64,000 nt of DNA from assembly GCF_002899945.2 (NCBI RefSeq), contig NZ_PPEG02000007.1, positions 124,001-188,000 of the forward strand, given 5' to 3'. Positions 55,449 to 64,000 of the stretch are shown one piece after another. Origin of the DNA: Chryseobacterium viscerum (lineage in GTDB: Bacteria; Bacteroidota; Bacteroidia; Flavobacteriales; Weeksellaceae). A model generated the notes under the pieces. That model ran no database searches and was not told where the DNA came from. It saw only the letters and a program-made list of their open reading frames with translations. Each line of letters begins with the position of its first letter. The stretch's first letter is position 1. Position numbers and translations under genes: made by a program.

Positions 55449-55528
55449 AGCCCTTCGACAGGCTCAGGGTGACAACTCGAATACCAATCGAAATTTTTAA
55501 GCGTTGTCAGGCTGAGCCTGTCGAAGCT
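55449..55528. repeat. Long inverted repeat element
   Basis: The left arm contains TTCGACAGGCTCAGGGTGACA (ends at about 55474) and the right arm TTGTCAGGCTGAGCCTGTCGAA (55504-55525). The core TTCGACAGGCTCAG pairs perfectly with CTGAGCCTGTCGAA, and the TGACA ends pair beyond a 2-nt mismatch, with about 30 nt of loop. I recall this sequence as a common intergenic palindrome in Bacteroidota. Its GC content is above that of the surroundings. Confidence 0.75.
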
Positions 55529-55567
55529 ATTATTGCTAAATGGGATAGGTCAAAAAAAATTGAAATC

Positions 55568-55909
55568 ATGGCTTACAGCACTGAACTTGCCGACCGGGTA
55601 CGTGAACGGCTTTCAATAGTAGAAAATATTGAGGTTGAAGAGAAGAAAATGTTCAGCGGACTGTCTTTTTTGGTAAACGGAAAGATGTGTATCAACATCA
55701 GTCATGATAATCTGATGTGCCGTTATGATCCTGAACTGGAAGATGAGGTTTCGGAGAAAAAGGGATTTCTGCCGATGATCATGAAAGGGAAGCAGCTTAC
55801 AGGATATTGCTATGTAGAACCCATTGGTTTTAAAAAAGCTGATGATTTTGAATACTGGATCAAAATCTGCCTGGATTATAATCCGATGGCAAAGGTGTCG
55901 AAGAGGTGA
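55568..55909 (+). CDS. TfoX N-terminal domain protein
   Basis: The 113-residue protein from MAYSTELADRVRERLS contains a TfoX/Sxy N-terminal domain (EEKKMFSGLSFLVNGKMCINI, then the CRYDPE segment). A longer frame starts at 55469 but runs through the inverted repeat and encodes non-conserved sequence, so the ATG at 55568 is chosen. The biochemical role of such short TfoX-N proteins is unclear. Confidence 0.86.
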   Translation: MAYSTELADRVRERLSIVENIEVEEKKMFSGLSFLVNGKMCINISHDNLMCRYDPELEDEVSEKKGFLPMIMKGKQLTGYCYVEPIGFKKADDFEYWIKICLDYNPMAKVSKR

Positions 55910-55910
55910 G

Positions 55911-56005
55911 TTGCTGGGTTTGAGAGTGAGAGGGTTTGAGGTTTTTAGAGTGGGAGAGTGGAACGAGTGAAGGGGGGTGAGAGTCAGAGAGTGGAAGTGC
56001 TGGAA
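55911..56005. repeat. Low-complexity intergenic repeat block 2
   Basis: GAGAGTGAGAGGGTTTGAGG and GAGTGGGAGAGTGG-type words, plus GTGAGAGTCAGAGAGTGG. These resemble the reverse complement of the right half of block 1. Confidence 0.55.
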
Positions 56006-56036
56006 TTGATCAATACTGCCACTCATAACTCATCAT

Positions 56037-57128
56037 TTATAATTCATCATTATTGTACAGTTTTTCCCTTATCTCAATCAGGATTTTTGTTGTTTTTTCT
56101 AAATCCGGAGCATCAGGAAGATTTGACTTGGAATAATGATTTTCTATAGATTGTATCAGGTTTTCTGCCTTTTCCATAACACTTTCATAAGACTGGTTGC
56201 CTGCTTTGATATCTAACAGTTCGTCGCGGTTTTCTACGCGTATCGTCAGTGAATTGGTTTTAAAAATCTGTTCACAGGACTGCAGCAGCCGGATGGTATG
56301 CATCATATTTTTGCTGTCGTAATTTTGTCCGTGGGTCTGATTGACGTTATAGCGGTCTTCATTGCGCTCAGCAACCCATTTCCAGTATTCCCTGTAATCT
56401 TTACAGTAAACAGAGTAGGCATCCAGATTGCAAAACAGATAAGCAGTCGGTTTTTCATCTTTGGGAACAGAGGATACGGAAACCTGATTAGCTTCTTCAT
56501 TTTGAATAATACCTTTATATCCCAATGTTCCCGATTCATCATAAAATAAAGCATACATTCCCTTGGTATGATCAATACCCACCAATCCGCATTTTTCCTG
56601 TAAAAGACCATTTCCCCCGCCAGTGGAAGGGAATTCATGCAGCCATTTTTTCAAGGGTACAGAACCCTGCCCATCAAGAATAAAACAGAAATCCAGGATC
56701 GATTTTCTTTCTTTATCGATAGGATTTAAGATCTTTTTGTTGAGTCCTTTTGCCTTTTTAATCTGCGATACAGCATAACCTGCAAAGGTATCTTTACATA
56801 ATTTTGACAGGAAATCTTCAGGTTTCAGTAAATCCATCAACGGGTGTTTGTATTGAATACAATCCTCAGGACTTGCCAGAATTTCCAGAATATTAGGGTT
56901 GTTTTTCTGCAACAGTTCTACAAACCTCCCGATTTCATAATATGTAATGTCATTCGTTTCATTGGAAATCTGCGGAATATAGTTCAGTCCAAAGAAATCT
57001 TCCTTCGGTAGATAATACACCCCACGGATATCCGTATCAGAATTCTCCGTTGCCAGCCCAAAAGCCCGGCTTCCGGAAATGGCTTCGAAAAGGAGGAGGT
57101 TTTTATTTTTTAGGTCTTGGATGGTCAT
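56037..57128 (-). CDS. RlaP-like nucleotidyltransferase (PF10127 type), copy 1
   Basis: The 363-residue protein has the GSRAFGLATENSDTDIRGVY motif of nucleotidyltransferases (GS...D-x-D) with the conserved GSRAxG form used by the PF10127 (RlaP/YcgL-like) family. The C-terminal 250 residues are mostly helical. The frame is open to 57167, overlapping the upstream gene; Met14 at 57128 begins MTIQDLKNK 1 nt after the preceding stop and is preferred. A nucleotide would be added to RNA or protein; the substrate is unknown. A second, shorter member follows 3 kb upstream on the same strand. Confidence 0.84.
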   Translation of the reverse strand: MTIQDLKNKNLLLFEAISGSRAFGLATENSDTDIRGVYYLPKEDFFGLNYIPQISNETNDITYYEIGRFVELLQKNNPNILEILASPEDCIQYKHPLMDLLKPEDFLSKLCKDTFAGYAVSQIKKAKGLNKKILNPIDKERKSILDFCFILDGQGSVPLKKWLHEFPSTGGGNGLLQEKCGLVGIDHTKGMYALFYDESGTLGYKGIIQNEEANQVSVSSVPKDEKPTAYLFCNLDAYSVYCKDYREYWKWVAERNEDRYNVNQTHGQNYDSKNMMHTIRLLQSCEQIFKTNSLTIRVENRDELLDIKAGNQSYESVMEKAENLIQSIENHYSKSNLPDAPDLEKTTKILIEIREKLYNNDEL

Positions 57129-57129
57129 T

Positions 57130-60099
57130 TTAGAATCCATATTTTTCTTCACGTTTTTTGAATGCAATTTCTCCTCCTTCTAAAATATCTTTAATATGTT
57201 CTCTAATACTCATATTAGGAAGTAAGCTTTTTATATTTTCATTTAACGGTTTAATGTCTTCTAAAGCTCCATTTATATAATCAAATTGATAAGGGCAATC
57301 AGAATTATCCCTGTCGCTTTGCCCTTTTTGGCTTGCGACTATTATATTTTCTGCATCAGCATTTACAGCAATATTAGCATTATGAGTTACTAATATAATT
57401 TGTCTTTCGGTTTTCTTTTTTTTGAGATACTTAACTAAATCATCTGAAATAGACCTATTATCAAGGTTGTCTTCTGGTTGATCTATTAAAATTGGAGATG
57501 GTGATTCGCTTAATCCAATGATAATCATTAATATTACAAAACTTGCTTTTCCTGTAGACATGCTTCCTATTTTATCACCTTTATATGTTACTTCCCAGTA
57601 ATCATAAAAGTAATCATCTAATAAAATATCTATAGCATATTCTTTTGAAAAACTACTGCGTAGTTTATAGCTTCCATTATCAATGGATTCAAAAATTGAT
57701 TGAATGTCATTTATGAAATTTTTTAGAGGATATGAGGAAGTAGCCTTTAGATTCTTATCAAAAATATTCCAATCATCATATGATTTTGATTTTCCGTGAC
57801 TAATATCCCACATTGATTTTTCTAGTTTTGGAAAATTAAATTTTACTTTTCCTTTTATTTCTAAATTTTCCTCTTTAAATGATTCAGTTCTGGGCTTTAA
57901 AAGATTAATAACGTCTTCATATTCTAAATAGGTTTCTTTGTAGAGTTTAAATATCTGTTTTTTAATCTTTAACAAATCTTTTCTTTTTTGCTCTATATTT
58001 TTTTCATCTTCAATAATACTATTTAGTTTTTGTGATTCAGTTTTATTTGAATCTTCATATAATTTTATTTGTTTTTCGGTCTCCTCATTTTGTTTGTATG
58101 GTTTTAACTCATCTTCTTTTTTTATTTTTTCAGTTTTTATAAATTTCAATTGATTTTGAAATATATGATTTTCTCTATCAATATTATTATCATAAATTTC
58201 TATAGAAGATAATATAGTTTTTAACTCTTCATATTGCTTAATAAAATCTATTTTGATTTGAGGTGTTTTGATCTCCAAATTCTCTATATCTTCTACTAAA
58301 GTTTTTAAAGTACTAATACTATTTCTATTGAACTCTTTGATAGCTAATTTATCATTTTGTAAGTCTGATTCATCTTTTTCTATTTTTTCAAGCTCCTTTT
58401 GCTTTATCTGATAAGATTCAATTTGTTCTTTGTCTAATCCTGTTTTTTCTTTTAATTCTAAAATTTTCCCCTCATTATGTTTAAGTACTTTCTCTATATC
58501 TTCTTTATTTCCTTTGCCTCCAAGATTAACAATTAACATGTCTATTGTTTCTTTAGTTTCAAAGTAACTCCTTATTAAAGTTTTTCTAGTTTCATCATTT
58601 TTTTTAACGCGAGCAATAAAAATATCATCATACATCGCTCTAAATTCTTCTTTTTCTACTATAAGATTTCTTATAAGTTTATTAAGAGATTCTCCCTTTT
58701 TATAATATTCTGGTTCTGCTAATTTTATTAAATAATTTTGTGGAATATAAATGACCTCAGAGAGAATACTATTTCCGTTATAATCAAATCTAGTTTGTGA
58801 AATATTTGGAACTTTAGTTTTTATTTCAAAATTATAATTTTGATCTGGTTCTAGATTTGCATCACTTTTTATTCTAAAATTGAATTCATTTTCTTTTCCT
58901 TCTTCTATAAATATTTTTCCTAGTTTTTCAGTATTAAGGAGTGTTCTAGCTATATTATATAATAAAATAGACTTTCCAGAAGATTTTCCTCCTATTATTA
59001 CATTCAGATTTTTATTGAAATAAATTGGTTTAGGAGTGAATTTTTGGAATTTAAAATAACTATATTTTCTACCTTCAACGATGAAAGTAATATTACCAAT
59101 ACTTTCTTCTTTAAACTTATCTTCAACCTCAAGATTAAGAAAATCAGAGTTTTGTTTTTTCTCTTCTTCGCTTAGTAAATTAGAATCAATTGATTCCTGA
59201 ATTTTAAGAATTATATTTTCTAAGTTTGAAATCTCAATTTCCTTTTTCTCATCTTTGTTTCTCCAGAAATGTTTGATATAACTACTGAATTTTACCTGAT
59301 CAATAATTAGTTGGTCTAATTTATTAGAATCAGGCTCCTCTTTTTGAATTTTAACTCTTTCTGTCGGTTCATAAATAATTTGTTTTAATCCTTCAAAAGT
59401 CGGTTGAGCTTTAATCCAAAGATTTTGTTTAATAATATAATCAGTAATTTTATGATTATCGGAACAAATTATTAAAGGTATATGCTTATTAATTTTTTTG
59501 ATTAAATAAGGAATTACTTTACTTTCATATCCTTCACAATCAGCTTCTTTTCCCATCTCAAAAATATCAATTGCTTTTGCAATATCTTCTTTTTGAGCTA
59601 TTCCATGTGGTAAACTATGAGTGATATTTTCAATTCCATTTGTTTTTTTCCCGGCATGAATGGTTAAGATTCCTCCTAATTCTTTAATTAAGTTGGCTGT
59701 TTCAAGTATATTACAATAGACTTCATTGTAGGCTTTTCCTTCTCCTTGAATTCTTGAAATATTTGTTCTACTTTCTATTTGTTTCCAAATAAATTCTAAA
59801 TTACAATCTTCACCAAAAATGGCTATAAAGTGTATTGGTTCTTCTCCTCTTGAGTCGGATAGAAATTCTATTCCCGGGAATATGCTTATGTTTTTTTCTG
59901 AACCAAGTTTTTGTAGTTCAATAATTCTTTTTGTGTCAATGATATGATGGTCAGTAATTGCAACAACAGCCAGATCATTTTTTTTAAATTCTTCTATAAT
60001 TTCTGAATTTGTAATGGATTTATCTTTATAGTCATACGATGCGGGTGTATGTAAATGCAAATCCCATTTTCTCCACTCTGAACCTCTGTTAATTGTCAT
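57130..60099 (-). CDS. PHP-domain plus SMC-like ATPase (TrlF-type)
   Basis: The 989-residue protein has an N-terminal PHP metallo-phosphoesterase domain (about residues 10-240) with DLHLHTPAS, ITDHHIID, FPGIEF, LTIHAGKK and ICSDNHK, so the metal ligands look intact. Then an ABC/SMC-type ATPase starts with P-loop VIIGGKSSGKSILLY (about residue 370), continues with coiled coil (about 490-790), and ends with the signature-position MSTGKASFVILM, Walker B ILIDQPEDNLDNR and ILVTHNANI. This matches the TrlF-type group as I recall it, associated with defence. It is very AT-rich and lies 1 nt upstream of the nucleotidyltransferase gene. Confidence 0.85.
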   Translation of the reverse strand: MTINRGSEWRKWDLHLHTPASYDYKDKSITNSEIIEEFKKNDLAVVAITDHHIIDTKRIIELQKLGSEKNISIFPGIEFLSDSRGEEPIHFIAIFGEDCNLEFIWKQIESRTNISRIQGEGKAYNEVYCNILETANLIKELGGILTIHAGKKTNGIENITHSLPHGIAQKEDIAKAIDIFEMGKEADCEGYESKVIPYLIKKINKHIPLIICSDNHKITDYIIKQNLWIKAQPTFEGLKQIIYEPTERVKIQKEEPDSNKLDQLIIDQVKFSSYIKHFWRNKDEKKEIEISNLENIILKIQESIDSNLLSEEEKKQNSDFLNLEVEDKFKEESIGNITFIVEGRKYSYFKFQKFTPKPIYFNKNLNVIIGGKSSGKSILLYNIARTLLNTEKLGKIFIEEGKENEFNFRIKSDANLEPDQNYNFEIKTKVPNISQTRFDYNGNSILSEVIYIPQNYLIKLAEPEYYKKGESLNKLIRNLIVEKEEFRAMYDDIFIARVKKNDETRKTLIRSYFETKETIDMLIVNLGGKGNKEDIEKVLKHNEGKILELKEKTGLDKEQIESYQIKQKELEKIEKDESDLQNDKLAIKEFNRNSISTLKTLVEDIENLEIKTPQIKIDFIKQYEELKTILSSIEIYDNNIDRENHIFQNQLKFIKTEKIKKEDELKPYKQNEETEKQIKLYEDSNKTESQKLNSIIEDEKNIEQKRKDLLKIKKQIFKLYKETYLEYEDVINLLKPRTESFKEENLEIKGKVKFNFPKLEKSMWDISHGKSKSYDDWNIFDKNLKATSSYPLKNFINDIQSIFESIDNGSYKLRSSFSKEYAIDILLDDYFYDYWEVTYKGDKIGSMSTGKASFVILMIIIGLSESPSPILIDQPEDNLDNRSISDDLVKYLKKKKTERQIILVTHNANIAVNADAENIIVASQKGQSDRDNSDCPYQFDYINGALEDIKPLNENIKSLLPNMSIREHIKDILEGGEIAFKKREEKYGF

Positions 60100-60206
60100 A
60101 ATTTTTAGTTTTTTCTAATATATTAATTTCTATTTAATTAAGCAGTTCCCCCAACAAACAAATATATTTCCAATCCATAAAAAAAGACTACGGCTTCCCG
60201 TAATCT

Positions 60207-60965
<759 letters not shown>

Positions 60966-61029
60966 TTATTTATAATGCAAAGTAAGTGATGGTGTACGCA
61001 ATGTACTTACGTAGTTGTTTTGAGTGACG

Positions 61030-61140
61030 AGATTCGTGGAATGGGTTTTAGGGTAATAGAGTTTGAGAGTTGTGGGATTCGAGATTCGAGATTCGGGGTG
61101 AGAGGGTGGCTTATAACTTCCAGCCTCCATCTTCCAGCTT
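61030..61140. repeat. Low-complexity intergenic repeat block 3
   Basis: GATTCGAGATTCGAGATTCG is a short tandem unit, followed by CTTCCAGCCTCCATCTTCCAG, which on the other strand resembles the GCTGGAAGCTGGAGGC of block 1. Confidence 0.55.
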
Positions 61141-61186
61141 ATAAAAACTACAAACAAACAATACAAAATAATCCCTATTTCACTAA

Positions 61187-62230
<1,044 letters not shown>

Positions 62231-62244
62231 CTTTAGAAAATAAT

Positions 62245-62270
62245 AAAGGGGCAGTAAAGCCCCTTTTATC
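62245..62270 (+). terminator. Terminator of cobT
   Basis: AAAGGGGC and GCCCCTTT form an 8-bp stem with a 6-nt loop, followed by T residues. It also sits at the 3' end of the convergent lipoprotein gene. Confidence 0.82.
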
Positions 62271-62285
62271 TTAAAATAAATACTA

Positions 62286-63278
62286 TTAATAAGTATGTGC
62301 AACATCTTTACCTGTAAACATCATTCTTACAGGTTTATTTTGAATAGCATCTTCATTCAATTTATATGAATTAAATATCTGCATGGTAGGAATATACCTG
62401 TATAAACCATCATCTACCAAATATAGTTTTCCAGTATTGGTGTTTCGTACCAGTTGGGTTCCTGAAGTGATGTCAGCCCCTCTTTCTCCTGTGTAATCTT
62501 CTATATTTACTTTATAGAGCAAATAAGCTTTGCCCTGAACAGCAAACAGATTATTGATCACTGCAAAGGATTCGATACGTCTCAGGGTACTTTCAAATAC
62601 GATGTACAAAGCTCCCGTTGCATTATCCTGGAAAAACTGCCCGTCACGAACTCGATACGCTTTAGGCTCAGAATCTTTTAAGTAGAAAGCAATTCCTTCA
62701 TAAGAATAGCCGTCTTTTCCATCTCCCAGTTCATTCTTATCTCTGGTATAGAAGTGGGTCTTTTTATCAGAATTAAAATACCTGTAAATCGGAAAGCTTC
62801 CCGGTTCATCACCATTATAGCTGGTACCCAGATCTTTTTTCTCCCAGTAACTTTGCCCACTCAATTCATTAGGATTAGTCGTTAATACCAGATCATTAGT
62901 TCCGGTGTGAAACCATCTTGAAATTACCGGGCCGGGCCCATCTGCAGAACCTAATAATCTCTCCTGAAAATAATAGCTCAGTCCAGGATAGGATTTAGGA
63001 AGTTCGGATGGTAAAGGTGAGGTATTGTACAGATGCTTTTTAGTAAGATCACTGTAGAAACCGTAAATAGGATTAGTTAAATAAAATGATTTGGACCAGA
63101 TTCCTGCGGGAGGTGGAGTAGGTGTATCCGGATTATCTCTGAAGCCTCCTTTTGCTAATTTGTTAGCAGAAGATTCGTTAAGAGTTTGCGACTCATTTAA
63201 AGTTTCCAGTTCATCACCGGGAGCCGAACAGCTTACTATGGATAGAAGACACAATCCAACGAAATACGCTTTTTTCAT
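62286..63278 (-). CDS. DUF5648-like lipoprotein
   Basis: The 330-residue protein starts at MKKAYFVGLCLLSIVSCSAPG, with the lipobox Cys at 17 (LSIVSC). The body resembles DUF5648: repeated segments with an aromatic box such as FPIYRYFNSDKKTHFYTRD and YEGIAFYLKD. The frame is open 10 codons further upstream, but the start at 63278 matches the signal. It is convergent with cobT and may be surface exposed. Function unknown. Confidence 0.8.
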   Translation of the reverse strand: MKKAYFVGLCLLSIVSCSAPGDELETLNESQTLNESSANKLAKGGFRDNPDTPTPPPAGIWSKSFYLTNPIYGFYSDLTKKHLYNTSPLPSELPKSYPGLSYYFQERLLGSADGPGPVISRWFHTGTNDLVLTTNPNELSGQSYWEKKDLGTSYNGDEPGSFPIYRYFNSDKKTHFYTRDKNELGDGKDGYSYEGIAFYLKDSEPKAYRVRDGQFFQDNATGALYIVFESTLRRIESFAVINNLFAVQGKAYLLYKVNIEDYTGERGADITSGTQLVRNTNTGKLYLVDDGLYRYIPTMQIFNSYKLNEDAIQNKPVRMMFTGKDVAHTY

Positions 63279-63457
63279 TTGTTTTTTTTCATGGTTATTA
63301 TGGTGCAAAACTAAAAATACTCCGGAAATAAAAGGGATGAACTTCGAATGATAAGATTCATGTTTCTCATTTTTTTAATTGATCTCTTTACCATTGTTAA
63401 AAGCTTTCCTAATTTTACGGGAATTGGTTAAACCAGTTTTATATTTAAAAAGAACGT

Positions 63458-64000
63458 ATGAAAGTCCTCAAGAATGAAATGATCTATTTTGCCACAGCAC
63501 TCATGTTCTTCACAAGAATTCCGGTTCCGTTTACCGTTCCTTATTCTAGTGAGATCATGAATAAATCTCAAAAATACTTTGCCTGGGTCGGGCTCTTGGT
63601 AGGATTGATCAATGCCGTGATTCTTTATCTTTCAACATTGCTTTTTAATCTTGAAATAGGAATCGTTTTAATGATGATTTCCAGTGTTTTATTGACCGGA
63701 GCATTTCATGAAGATGGTTTTACAGATATGTGCGACAGTTTCGGAGGGGGATATGGGAAAGAGAAAATTCTCACCATCATGAAAGACAGCCGGGTAGGAG
63801 CGTACGGAACTATTGGGATTATCCTGCTTTTTGCGTTAAAATTTTACAGTATTCAGGCGTTGGGAATGGCTGATCCCGTGGGAGTTTTACTCATTGTTAT
63901 TCTAGGGCATACCGTAAGCCGCTTTATTTCGGGAACAATGATTTATACTCATCAATATGTTACGGATATTGATGTCAGCAAATCGAAACCTTTAGCCAAT
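63458..64000 (+). CDS. cobS: Adenosylcobinamide-GDP ribazoletransferase, 3' end missing
   Basis: The first 181 residues of a CobS-type membrane enzyme are present: MIYFATALMFFTRIPVP, then TGAFHEDGFTDMCDSFGGGYGKEKILTIMKDSRVGAYG, the metal-binding signature of the family, followed by hydrophobic helices. It joins alpha-ribazole to adenosylcobinamide-GDP, the last step of cobalamin assembly, and fits with cobT upstream. The gene continues beyond the window. Confidence 0.95.
   Translation, partial: MKVLKNEMIYFATALMFFTRIPVPFTVPYSSEIMNKSQKYFAWVGLLVGLINAVILYLSTLLFNLEIGIVLMMISSVLLTGAFHEDGFTDMCDSFGGGYGKEKILTIMKDSRVGAYGTIGIILLFALKFYSIQALGMADPVGVLLIVILGHTVSRFISGTMIYTHQYVTDIDVSKSKPLAN

Noticed and set aside
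55469-55567. Upstream extension of the TfoX-N gene
   Set aside because: The extra codons run through the inverted repeat element and are not like the family N-terminus.

Overview
The window looks like a chromosome segment of a flavobacterium, most likely Chryseobacterium or a close relative in the Weeksellaceae. The reasons are the low GC content, the near absence of Shine-Dalgarno sites, promoter elements of the Bacteroidota type (TAnnTTTG), a Bacteroidota-type Hcp (TssD), MarR plus outer-membrane barrel pairs, DUF2975/HTH pairs, and a cluster of double-glycine-leader Cys-rich peptides typical of this group. No ribosomal RNA or mobility gene is present, so the genus is an inference.

Layout. 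1-2.7 kb: the end of an SDR oxidoreductase, lgt, and a LacI-type repressor. 2.7-7.4 kb: an operon divergent from the repressor, behind a twin palindromic operator, encoding a mannitol/fructuronate-type dehydrogenase, a FucP-like sugar transporter, an outer-membrane protein and a PfkB sugar kinase (polyol to ketose to sugar phosphate). 7.5-8.2 kb: a VIT-family metal transporter. 8.5-18.2 kb: a type VI secretion payload island without the structural machine (TssD/Hcp, VgrG, a DUF2931 lipoprotein, a DUF2235/Tle1-like lipase, an unknown partner, a PAAR-like DUF4280 protein with an unassigned C-terminus, and three small exported proteins that could be immunity factors). 18.4-21.7 kb: an S41 peptidase and a C1q-like surface protein.

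22.2-33.6 kb is a strikingly AT-rich accessory block ending at a tRNA-Leu. It holds two apparent conflict systems. The first is a four-gene unit (MBL hydrolase, trypsin-like protease with a long C-terminal domain, small middle protein, SMC/ABC-type ATPase with a CxxC hook) resembling ABC-three-component systems. The second, on the opposite strand, is a retron-like unit: a candidate msr-msd RNA bounded by a 12-bp a1/a2 inverted repeat, a reverse transcriptase with retron hallmarks and a C-terminal half that looks like a degenerate histidine-kinase ATPase fold, a degenerate receiver-like protein, and a receiver protein ending in an R-x4-H (HEPN-like) motif. This two-component-flavoured retron is the most unusual item here.

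34-50 kb is mostly housekeeping: an MBL hydrolase, a conserved Bacteroidota protein, free-Met-sulfoxide reductase, a cupin, a BtuF-like binding protein, MgtE, rpsO, DUF4260, a sugar MFS transporter, pnp, and an outer-membrane barrel with its MarR regulator. Between mgtE and rpsO lie four intact unannotated Cys-rich GG-leader peptide genes and one decayed copy, arranged as a duplicated two-gene unit. 50-57 kb: an ABC exporter with a permease-M1 peptidase fusion, a DUF2975/HTH pair, and a TfoX-N protein. 56-61 kb: a PHP-plus-SMC-like ATPase gene flanked by two related nucleotidyltransferases. 61.2-64 kb: cobT, a DUF5648-like lipoprotein and the start of cobS. Several intergenic spaces between 42 and 61 kb carry dispersed simple or palindromic repeats.
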